From the IMG/VR virus record IMGVR_UViG_3300011440_000039, positions 1-37,912 of that record: 37,912 nucleotides of DNA, one strand, 5' to 3'. Below the pieces are notes generated by a model. It searched no databases. It had not been told where the DNA came from and saw only the letters and a list, made by a program, of their open reading frames with translations. The stretch comes from a virus. Each line of letters begins with the position of its first letter. Positions within the stretch are counted from its first letter, which is position 1. Position numbers and translations under genes: made by a program. Shown here piece by piece: positions 1 to 6,117 of this stretch.

Positions 1-741
1 GAAACCAAGGGGCATCTGCCCTTCGCGCTGGTCGATACCAGGGCCATCGTCCTCTTATGCGAAGAGGTTGGCGACAAGCCGGTCATCGCCAACCAGCGGC
101 TCTCCGCGCTCAAGGCCCTATTCCGCTGGGCGTTCAAAGCCGGGGAGACCAAGGACAACCCAGCGAAGGCTGCCGAGCCGATCCCCTACCACAGCGACGG
201 CTTCCACACATGGACGCCTGAAGAGGTGAAGCAATATGAAGAACGCCATCCTGTGGGCACACGGGCCAGGCTCGCTATGGCGCTGCTGCTCCACACTGCG
301 GGTAGACGCGGAGACGCGGTACGTCTCGGGCCTCAACATTGCCGGCTGGGCAGAGTTCGCTTCACGCAGGCGAAAAACGAGCACAGGAAGCCGGTCACGG
401 TCGATCTACCCCTATCGCCCGATCTGGCAGCTATCATCGCGGCCACGCCTACCGGCCACCTCGCCTTCCTCGTGACGGAATACGGCAAGCCCTTCTCCAC
501 GAAGGGTTTTGGAAACAAGATGCGGGTGTGGTGCGACCAGGCGGGCCTGCCGCAGTGCTCCGCGCACGGGCTGCGCAAGGCGGCGGCAACGCGGCTCGCG
601 GAGGTCGGCGCCACGACGCAGGAGATCATGGCGGTGACGGGTCACCAAAGCCTGCGGCAGGTGGAGGTCTACACGAAGGCGGCGGCACGGCCGGGAATGG
701 CCGACAGCGCCATGGCAAAGCTAAAACGGGAACGGGGGTAG
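1..741 (+). CDS. int: Tyrosine recombinase/integrase, C-terminal part (5' end outside window)
   Basis: The reading frame is open from base 1, so the N-terminus lies before the window; about 246 residues are visible. They hold the end of the core-binding domain (NQRLSALKALFRWAFKAG) and the whole catalytic domain. Catalytic residues of the family can be placed: the first Arg in TAGRRGDAVRL, the HGLRK box (His-x-x-Arg), the GHQ box, and the nucleophile Tyr in VEVYTKAA. The stretch GFHTWTPEEVKQYEERHPVG is typical of integrases from alphaproteobacterial prophages. It would integrate and, with a directionality factor, excise the prophage. An ATG at 226 is internal to the conserved fold and is not the start. 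No attachment site could be placed. Confidence 0.93.
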   Translation, partial: ETKGHLPFALVDTRAIVLLCEEVGDKPVIANQRLSALKALFRWAFKAGETKDNPAKAAEPIPYHSDGFHTWTPEEVKQYEERHPVGTRARLAMALLLHTAGRRGDAVRLGPQHCRLGRVRFTQAKNEHRKPVTVDLPLSPDLAAIIAATPTGHLAFLVTEYGKPFSTKGFGNKMRVWCDQAGLPQCSAHGLRKAAATRLAEVGATTQEIMAVTGHQSLRQVEVYTKAAARPGMADSAMAKLKRERG

Positions 742-916
742 TGTCCCACTCGTCCCACCACCCCTGTAAAGTCATTGAAAAATAAGGGGGGTTCCACTTG
801 GGTTCGAACTGGAAAAAGCGATGCCAGCCAACGCCTTGCGCGCGAGTGGGAATAGCAACCGCTCCACAGAGTCGTATGGTGTTCTGGACGCCGAAAGTCC
901 CACACGGAGGAATGAT
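742..916. other. Intergenic region after integrase
   Basis: This 175-base gap holds two close copies of GTCCCAC (about 744 and 752) and a further TCCCAC near 897, but no convincing attachment core or hairpin terminator. An open frame runs in from 821, but the ribosome binding site CGGAGG at 905-910 points to translation starting at the GTG at 917 instead. Confidence 0.4.
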
Positions 917-1138
917 GTGAGCGAGACGTTCACGCTGGACGAAGTTCTCCGCTGGCTCGCGGAGGAGATTGATGACGCGGGCGGGCAGAAAGCGTGGGCA
1001 GAGCGGAACGGCGTTTCGCCGCAATACGTCTGCGACGTGCTGGCTAAACGTCGCATGCCAGGCGCGTCGATTCTGACCCCAATCGGCTTCGAGAAGACCG
1101 TCATCTACCTCTCGCGTCGGCCAGCCCCCGCCGCATGA
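917..1138 (+). CDS. Small helix-turn-helix (Cro/YdaS-like) protein
   Basis: The frame is open from 821, but GGAGG at 906-910 sits 6 bases before an in-frame GTG at 917, giving a 73-residue protein starting (V)SETFTLDEVL. The core GGQKAWAERNGVSPQYVCDVL followed by a turn and KRRMPG is a classic HTH arrangement: helix 2 around QKAWAERNG, recognition helix around PQYVCDVLAKR. The C-terminal GFEKTVIYLSR is a beta strand often seen in small phage Cro-type proteins. Its position directly after int fits a small regulator or directionality factor; the exact role is inferred. Its stop overlaps the next ATG (ATGA at 1135-1138), so the two are translationally coupled. Confidence 0.7.
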   Translation: MSETFTLDEVLRWLAEEIDDAGGQKAWAERNGVSPQYVCDVLAKRRMPGASILTPIGFEKTVIYLSRRPAPAA

Positions 1139-1368
1139 CCTTCCTCCCGCAAGCGAGCCGCCTCAACGGCTTGACCGACGAAGAGCGCAAAGCTCTGGAT
1201 GAATGGCACCGGACAGGGCCTCACCCGGTTTCGCAGGAAGCTCTTGACTGGGCTCTCGCGCAAAAGCCGCTGATCGACGCCGAGCGGGAGCGGCTGTCGC
1301 GCCGAGTCAGCCGAGCTTCGCTGTCACCTCCGAGCGCAGCCGGTCACCGCACGCCTTCGCGCCGCTAA
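1135..1368 (+). CDS. Small hypothetical protein, C-terminus possibly rewritten
   Basis: The 77-residue protein is coupled to the preceding HTH gene by an ATGA overlap. Its first 58 residues look like a genuine small phage protein (LTDEERKALDEWHRTG, then a charged helix ending DAERERLSRR). From 1307 onward the frame reads antisense through the 3' end of the endolysin gene, and the last 20 residues (Ser/Pro/Arg-rich) look like out-of-frame sequence. The natural C-terminus may have been lost when the endolysin cassette arrived. Function unknown. Confidence 0.5.
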   Translation: MTFLPQASRLNGLTDEERKALDEWHRTGPHPVSQEALDWALAQKPLIDAERERLSRRVSRASLSPPSAAGHRTPSRR

Positions 1369-1975
1369 TGGCGGGGTCGAACGCGAGGCGGGTGAAATCC
1401 CACTTTCCGCTTTGATCGATGCCGAGCGTGCCCTCGACCTCGGCATGCGAGAGCACCGTCTCTGGTTCCGCGGGGATATCGTATTCATCGCACAGCTCTG
1501 CCAGGACCGTCGAAAGCACATCCCATTGCGTCGATGTCATCGGATATTGGCCGGCATTGAACGGGCTCTCTATCGCCCCCGCCATGCAGCAGAGGCTCAC
1601 CCCAATCGAACCGGTATTACAATTTTTGCAATGTGCTGCGTATCTGCCATCTGAAGTGCTTACGTTGTCAGCAATGGAATAGATACCTCTGATAAGCTTC
1701 CCATCGCCCTCGATGAGAAGATGGTAGTACTGTCGGTCATGCTCACTGGCCTTGTGAGCGCCCGCCGTCCAATGTGCAATGATGCGAACCATTTTGGCGG
1801 GAGGCATCCATTCGATCGGAATGATGCCGGAAGATTGCACATACGGGGGAGCAAATTTATCGAGAGCATCAAAGACAGCTTCCTCGGTGAGGTCGCCGTA
1901 CAGACCATCGAATGGCCCGGCATCCAGCCCATAGCTGGCAAGCCGCCGCTGAAGCTCTTCGGTTCTTTCGGGCAT
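1307..1975 (-). CDS. Endolysin: peptidoglycan-binding plus N-acetylmuramoyl-L-alanine amidase
   Basis: This 222-residue protein should cleave the amide bond between N-acetylmuramic acid and L-alanine in peptidoglycan at the end of the lytic cycle. Residues 7-40 (RLASYGLDAGPFDGLYGDLT) look like a short PG_binding_1-type repeat. Residues 62-195 fit the Amidase_2/PGRP fold: zinc ligands are probably H68 in IIAHWTAG and H177 in LSHAEVEG, with D193 in GKWDFTR as the third, and Y84 (YYHLLIEGDG) near the active site. IGVSLCCMAGA around 124-134 is the core strand. No signal peptide, so it needs a holin; the two-helix membrane protein ending at 2821 is a candidate. It lies opposite to its small + strand neighbours and its middle is AT-richer than they are. 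Confidence 0.88.
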   Translation of the reverse strand: MPERTEELQRRLASYGLDAGPFDGLYGDLTEEAVFDALDKFAPPYVQSSGIIPIEWMPPAKMVRIIAHWTAGAHKASEHDRQYYHLLIEGDGKLIRGIYSIADNVSTSDGRYAAHCKNCNTGSIGVSLCCMAGAIESPFNAGQYPMTSTQWDVLSTVLAELCDEYDIPAEPETVLSHAEVEGTLGIDQSGKWDFTRLAFDPAISGAKACGDRLRSEVTAKLG

Positions 1976-1992
1976 GTGGATTTTCCGTTAGA

Positions 1993-2229
1993 ATGCGCGA
2001 GCGGGACGAGGCGCAGCGCATGGAGTGGATCAACCTCGACTTGGCCGAGCGGCACATGAACGAGAAGCACGAACGCGGCCGGCAGATTAAAGCCCTTGAA
2101 GCCCAACTCACCGAGGCGCGGGCCGAGATAGAGCGGCTGACGCGCGAGCGGGACGCAGCGCGGGATGCAAACTTTAGTTTTGTGAGAAGTGTGGTCCTCT
2201 CCCGCGCCAAGCAGGAGGATAAGCAATGA
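1993..2229 (+). CDS. Coiled-coil hypothetical protein (possibly 5'-truncated)
   Basis: The 78-residue frame from the ATG at 1993 is almost all coiled coil, with heptads such as IKALEAQLTEARAEIERL followed by TRERDAARD. The ATG has no visible Shine-Dalgarno and lies 17 bases from the divergent endolysin start. The frame opens further upstream (ATG 1912) but only by reading antisense through the endolysin. The sequence around 1993 is nearly identical to inner copies of the TRERDEA repeat, so this may be the surviving 3' part of a longer coiled-coil gene. Its stop overlaps the next ATG at 2226 (ATGA). Function unknown. Confidence 0.5.
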   Translation: MRERDEAQRMEWINLDLAERHMNEKHERGRQIKALEAQLTEARAEIERLTRERDAARDANFSFVRSVVLSRAKQEDKQ

Positions 2230-2485
2230 CCGACGCCGGCTATGAGGAGTTAGAAGCGTGGCTGCGCCCAACTATTGCGTGGACCGCTCCAAACCTTCCT
2301 GAGTTGATGGCACTTGCGCGTAGAGCCGCCGACGCCCTTGCCGACATGCGCCGGCAGCGGGACGAGGCAGAAGCGGCACGCGCCGAACTCACAAAAGCAT
2401 GGGCCGAGTGGGACGAGGCGGAGGCACGGACAGAGCACAACCTGCTCCAACAGGTGGAGCAGCTGACGCGCGAGCGGGACGAGGC
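1995..2485 (+). repeat. Dispersed 18-bp direct repeat in coiled-coil genes
   Basis: GCGCGAGCGGGACGAGGC occurs exactly at 1995-2012 and 2468-2485, with a near copy starting at 2142 that differs by two bases near its end. All encode the coiled-coil unit RERDEA. Identity at the DNA level makes them plausible sites for recombination that reshuffles this small-gene region. Confidence 0.7.
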
Positions 2486-2558
2486 CCGAGCCGTGAGGCA
2501 TCTCGCCAACGCAATCGGCGACACGGTCACAGCCTCACCAACGAAGAAAGAACGGTAA
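2226..2558 (+). CDS. Coiled-coil hypothetical protein
   Basis: The 110-residue protein starts at an ATG overlapping the previous stop by four bases. An N-terminal segment (EELEAWLRPTIAWTAPNLPE) is followed by coiled coil from about residue 40 (MRRQRDEAEAARAELTKAW) through VEQLTRERDEAR. Such proteins are common accessory genes in phages; no enzymatic motif is present. Its last 160 bases overlap, in another frame, the open frame of the HNH-like gene that follows, so its C-terminus (VTASPTKKER) may be fortuitous. Confidence 0.6.
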   Translation: MTDAGYEELEAWLRPTIAWTAPNLPELMALARRAADALADMRRQRDEAEAARAELTKAWAEWDEAEARTEHNLLQQVEQLTRERDEARAVRHLANAIGDTVTASPTKKER

Positions 2559-2824
2559 CTTACAACAGTTGGGCAAACATGCTTCAGCGATGCACTAATT
2601 CAAACTCCCACCACTGGGAGGATTATGGCGGTCGAGGCATTGCGGTTTGTGAACGTTGGGGAAATTACGTTAACTTCCTAGCCGATATGGGCGAGAAGCC
2701 CGCTGGGCATACGCTCGAACGTATCAATAATGATGGTAATTATGAGCCCGGCAATTGCCGTTGGGCAACGCGAGCAGAGCAAGCCCAAAACCGGCGTCAC
2801 AGGCGTTGGCGGCGAAAGCCTTAA
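2399..2824 (+). CDS. HNH/homing-type phage protein (DYGGRGI...CRWA family)
   Basis: The conserved part starts near RRHGHSLTNEERTVTYNSW (about 2507) and runs through YNSWANMLQRC, DYGGRGIAVCERWGNYVNFL, LERINNDGNYEPGNCRWATR and a basic tail. This pattern is widespread in phages, often as free-standing insertions annotated as HNH-like or hypothetical; its His/Asn/Cys-rich core suggests a His-Me-finger nuclease or DNA-binding role, which is inference. The only in-frame ATGs are at 2399, which adds a poor Gly/Arg-rich N-terminus, and 2579, which would cut the conserved core, so the true start is uncertain. The conserved part is clearly AT-richer than its surroundings, a sign of transfer. Confidence 0.62.
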   Translation: MGRVGRGGGTDRAQPAPTGGAADARAGRGPSREASRQRNRRHGHSLTNEERTVTYNSWANMLQRCTNSNSHHWEDYGGRGIAVCERWGNYVNFLADMGEKPAGHTLERINNDGNYEPGNCRWATRAEQAQNRRHRRWRRKP

Positions 2825-3015
2825 GGCAGCCCGAGTTGCCCGCCGAACGCGCGCCACAAATAAAGCAATGCCAGCAGGACGACGATGACCCAGATGATCT
2901 TCATGACCATCGCCGGAATGGGAATGCCGAGTTGGCCCAGAACCCAAATGACCAGCCAGACGACGGCGATGACGATGCACAGGTAGATAAGTGCGATTAT
3001 GACCGACTCGATCAT
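2821..3015 (-). CDS. Small two-helix membrane protein, possible holin
   Basis: The 64-residue protein has two strongly hydrophobic segments, about residues 4-27 (VIIALIYLCIVIAVVWLVIW) and 37-55 (VMKIIWVIVVLLALLYLW), separated by a Pro-rich turn (QLGIPIPAM). It resembles small membrane proteins annotated as Thivi_2564-type. Size, topology and position at the distal end of the late operon, just before the endolysin on the same strand, fit a holin-like role, but no holin signature proves it. It ends four bases inside the convergent HNH-like gene. Confidence 0.7.
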   Translation of the reverse strand: MIESVIIALIYLCIVIAVVWLVIWVLGQLGIPIPAMVMKIIWVIVVLLALLYLWRAFGGQLGLP

Positions 3016-3024
3016 TGGCTTACC

Positions 3025-3378
3025 TCACGTTTCGACGGCGATGGTGAACGCCCGCGATGCCGCCTGCGGCACGGGGTTATGTGCCGGGCCGGAGCGGAGT
3101 TTCAGATGCACCCCGGTGAATTGCGCGGCCGCGGCCATCTCCTCGGCAGTCTGCACGATGATGACCCTGTTGTGCTTGCAGGGGATGGTGATCTCCTTGC
3201 CGGCGCGGTCGTAGGCGTCATAGAAGGTGATGCCATCGTTGGAGACCTGGAATGTCAGTGGTGCGGACGTCCAGGCGGGCGGCGTCGTGAGGCGCAGGAT
3301 GCGGCCGGCGGAGCAGTCGAATGCGCTGGACAGCGAGGCGCTCGCCGCAATGGTTCCGGTGACGATCGCGATGGCCAT
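3025..3378 (-). CDS. Hypothetical virion-associated protein
   Basis: The 117-residue protein begins MAIAIVTGTIAASASLSS and is rich in short beta strands (ILRLTTPPAW, LTFQVSNDGITFYDAYDR, RVIIVQT, VHLKLRSG), consistent with a single beta-sandwich domain of the kind found in tail or fibre accessory proteins. There is no catalytic motif. Its ATG overlaps the preceding gene's stop (TGATG at 3376-3380), so it is co-translated with the membrane protein before it. Function not recognised. Confidence 0.65.
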   Translation of the reverse strand: MAIAIVTGTIAASASLSSAFDCSAGRILRLTTPPAWTSAPLTFQVSNDGITFYDAYDRAGKEITIPCKHNRVIIVQTAEEMAAAAQFTGVHLKLRSGPAHNPVPQAASRAFTIAVET

Positions 3379-3713
3379 CAGGGCTCCGGCGATTGATTGC
3401 GCTGTAGGGCGTCCACGTCAGCTTCCAGCCGATCGATCTTCTCACGATTGGCGCCGAGCGGTGCCGTCTCGAGCACGCACGAACGAACAAGCTCGATCAG
3501 TGCCTGCAGGTTTTCCGCCCGGTATTTTTCCAACTGCAAAAGGAAGTAGCCGCCTACACCCGCGAATACGACATTCAAGAGCACGACCGTGAGCATGAGC
3601 GGCTGGGCGCCGAGCGCCGCGGTGATCTGATGGAGCGATTGGCCGCCGATCTGCAGCGCCGTTGCCGGGGGCAGAATAACGGTGCTGGGTATCTCCGTCT
3701 GGGGAGTGGCCAC
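3378..3713 (-). CDS. Membrane protein with one helix and coiled coil
   Basis: The 111-residue protein has one transmembrane segment, about residues 39-58 (LMLTVVLLNVVFAGVGGYFL), followed by a charged helical tail (REKIDRLEADVDALQRNQ) that should form a coiled coil. This layout is seen in phage holin or spanin-like accessory proteins encoded with lysis genes, but no lipobox or spanin motif is visible, so the lysis role is inference from location. It is tightly coupled to the next gene by TGATG. Confidence 0.62.
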   Translation of the reverse strand: MATPQTEIPSTVILPPATALQIGGQSLHQITAALGAQPLMLTVVLLNVVFAGVGGYFLLQLEKYRAENLQALIELVRSCVLETAPLGANREKIDRLEADVDALQRNQSPEP

Positions 3714-3728
3714 CGCACCGTCCGCCCC

Positions 3729-4523
3729 TCATCCGGTGCGCTGTACCAGCAGCGAGCCGCCGGCATGGCCGCGGCACCGCCATGTGCCGTTCAGGGGCGT
3801 CCCGCCGCCGCCACCCTCGACAATCTGATATTGCCCGCCCGCGCTGCCAAGCGTGGGGGAGACGCTGGCATTGCGGTGCGGTGTCGTGCTGCCGGGGTTG
3901 ACCATGAGGTGGGAGCCGACCGGAAAGTCGAGATTATCGACATCGCCGCCCGTGTAGGGAGTAATGCCGAGATTGGTCTGCGCCCCAGCCACCGTAGTCG
4001 CCCCGGTGCCGCCATTGGCGACGGCCAGAGGCGTGCCGGACCAGTCGTCGTCATCGACGGTGTCTTCCGAGGCCAGATCGCCGAGCCCCAGGACGGTATG
4101 GGCCGCGGCCGAGCCGGTCGCGGAAATGAGGTTTTGACCGAATGTGTAAAACGGCAGCGCCGCCACGCTATCGTCATCTGTGCAATACATGATCGAGAAG
4201 GTGCCGCCGACAACGGCGGTGCCCGGATGCCAGTCGAGGGCATCGATAGCCAGCAACTTAGTCGAGAGGCCCGCCACGGCATCCACGTCTGCCTTCCTGG
4301 CGGCGTCGTTCGCATTGACCGGCGCGGCGAGGTTGGTGACGGTGTTGGTGCCGGCGTCCTGGTCGCCGGTCCAGACAGTACGGCCATCGACCGCCAGCGA
4401 AGCCGTCATCTCGTCGCTGATGTCGGTGATCAGCTCGTTGAAGGCGTCAGCCGAGGCGATGGCGCCGGCCACGGCTTCGGTGCCGACTGGCTGGGTGTAG
4501 ACCCCGGATCCCGATCTCGGCAC
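3729..4523 (-). CDS. Tail fibre-like protein
   Basis: The 264-residue protein carries tail-fibre hallmarks: AAPVNANDAARKADVDA near residue 70, LAVANGGTGATTVAGAQTNLG near 165-185, and a C-terminal Gly-rich beta segment ending in GTWRCRGHAGGSLLVQRTG. The NGGTGATT module is shared by many phage fibres and marks the shaft. It would form part of the adsorption apparatus at the distal end of the virion operon. The receptor-binding tip cannot be assigned. It is one base away from the next gene upstream. Confidence 0.8.
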   Translation of the reverse strand: MPRSGSGVYTQPVGTEAVAGAIASADAFNELITDISDEMTASLAVDGRTVWTGDQDAGTNTVTNLAAPVNANDAARKADVDAVAGLSTKLLAIDALDWHPGTAVVGGTFSIMYCTDDDSVAALPFYTFGQNLISATGSAAAHTVLGLGDLASEDTVDDDDWSGTPLAVANGGTGATTVAGAQTNLGITPYTGGDVDNLDFPVGSHLMVNPGSTTPHRNASVSPTLGSAGGQYQIVEGGGGGTPLNGTWRCRGHAGGSLLVQRTG

Positions 4524-4524
4524 G

Positions 4525-6117
4525 TTATTGTCCTCCCTCTTCCTGGAACAGGCGGGGTGCCATGAGGGCTTGCAGGAGCAATTGCCGGCGCGTCGCCTCG
4601 CTCATCGCTCCCGGCTGCTGGCCGGCAATCCAGTTCTGTACCGGGCGTGTCATGGCAGCGCGTCCATAGATGGCGGGGGCGGCGGCTCCAGCCAGACCAC
4701 CCGCAGTGCTTGCCAGGCCGGCGGCGCCGAGGTTCCCGGTCATAAGTGAGCCGAGCCCTCCTCCTAGGCCTGCACCGATAGCGGTGGGTATCAATCGGGC
4801 CGTAGCACGGGAGGCCGTGCCGGATTGTGGCGGTTCCCGCATGAATGTCTCGCCGGCATGGGCAAGTTCGGAGAGTTCTCCACGCCCGAGCGAATAGGAG
4901 TCGGGTCGGTTTGCCTCCATGGCGGCACGCAGCTTCTGCAGCGGAATGATGCCCTGACCAACCTCTTGGCCGCCTGTGGACATGACATCCTTGACCACAA
5001 GGAAATTCCGCCATTGCCGGCGGGCCTGTTGCCACTCCTCCATGTGTTCCGCCGGCATGTGCCGCTCAACGGCATTGTCGAGCGCTTCCTGCATGTCGCG
5101 GGCAACCTGCTTGATCTCCGGCGGTCCGGTTCTCGTCCATTTTCCCAGTCGGGAACGAATGGTCTGGTAGGCTTCCCCTCGCAGAACGCCACCATTCTGG
5201 GCGGCCAGATCCGCGATGAGATTCATCACGCTTTCGGGTCCGCCCGCGACGCCGCCGGTTGATTGGAACTCCGTTACGGCATCGAGCAAATTGTTCTGCA
5301 ATTGCTGATCCAGGGGAATTACGGCTGTTGAGGCAAGCCGGTCGAAGTCAGTTCCGATACGGGCCTCGGCCCTCGTCAACACCTGTGGCGTTGCGCGACT
5401 TTCGCCCTGCTCGCCGATCTCGTTTAGAACACGTTGCGTTGCGGCCTCGCCCTGCTGGGCGCGCCGCCGTTGATACATCTCGCCGCCGAGTTCCGTTTCC
5501 AGATACTCCGCCGGACGGCTGCCCGTCCGCTGTCCGGCTGTAAGCTCTACAGGCGGCTGACCCTGCTCCAGGGCATCGATGAGCCGCTGCCGGGTAGGCT
5601 CGATCGGCGACGGTCGAGTGACACGTTCCACACTTGGCGCCGTCATGCCGCCGACGAGGCCTCCGGCGATCTCTGCCGGTATCTCGTAGCCAGTCCCCTC
5701 GGCCAAAGCCCCGGCCGCCTCGGTGCCTGCCAAAGGCGCGGCAACCTGCTCGATGCCTCGACGCGCGACGCCTCCAGGCCCGGCAAGGATATTGGGGAGC
5801 CACTCGGCAGCCTTGGCAATGCCTTCTTCAACTCGCCCCTGCGGCTTGTAGACAGGCCCGACGTTCTCTTCGAGCGCCTGCCTCACGTCTGTGCTGGTTG
5901 GCGTCAGGCGCGACGGGGCTTTGACGGAAGCGGGAACCTCTCCGCCCGCCGCCTCGAGCAGGGCGTTGTAGAGGTCGCGCGTGTCACCGAGGATTCCGAG
6001 CGCGCCCGTTCCGGCGTTGATCAGGCCAGCGCCGGCTGCCTTGGCATAGCCGCCGAGCGTCGAGGGAGGAGGAGCTGTACCGGGCGGCGCGACAACCTCG
6101 TCGTCCTGCCAGGGCAT
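4525..6117 (-). CDS. Large internal or ejected virion protein
   Basis: The 530-residue protein has an amphipathic, Gly/Ala-rich N-terminus (YAKAAGAGLINAGTGALGIL), a long helical middle (QRRRAQQGEAATQRVLNEIG), and near the C-terminus a hydrophobic glycine-rich stretch (IGAGLGGGLGSLMTGNLGAA). That mix of membrane-active ends and helical body is typical of podovirus ejection proteins that enter the envelope with the DNA. The last 25 residues hold RRQLLLQALM, one of the LLQAL motifs recurring in this virion module. Its ATG overlaps the stop of the transglycosylase gene (TAATG at 6115-6119), so the two are co-translated. Confidence 0.7.
   Translation of the reverse strand: MPWQDDEVVAPPGTAPPPSTLGGYAKAAGAGLINAGTGALGILGDTRDLYNALLEAAGGEVPASVKAPSRLTPTSTDVRQALEENVGPVYKPQGRVEEGIAKAAEWLPNILAGPGGVARRGIEQVAAPLAGTEAAGALAEGTGYEIPAEIAGGLVGGMTAPSVERVTRPSPIEPTRQRLIDALEQGQPPVELTAGQRTGSRPAEYLETELGGEMYQRRRAQQGEAATQRVLNEIGEQGESRATPQVLTRAEARIGTDFDRLASTAVIPLDQQLQNNLLDAVTEFQSTGGVAGGPESVMNLIADLAAQNGGVLRGEAYQTIRSRLGKWTRTGPPEIKQVARDMQEALDNAVERHMPAEHMEEWQQARRQWRNFLVVKDVMSTGGQEVGQGIIPLQKLRAAMEANRPDSYSLGRGELSELAHAGETFMREPPQSGTASRATARLIPTAIGAGLGGGLGSLMTGNLGAAGLASTAGGLAGAAAPAIYGRAAMTRPVQNWIAGQQPGAMSEATRRQLLLQALMAPRLFQEEGGQ

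Noticed and set aside
808-835. GGGTTCGAAC resembling a tRNA T-arm after int
   Set aside because: No acceptor, D or anticodon arms can be drawn around it, so neither a tRNA nor a tRNA-based attachment site is supported.
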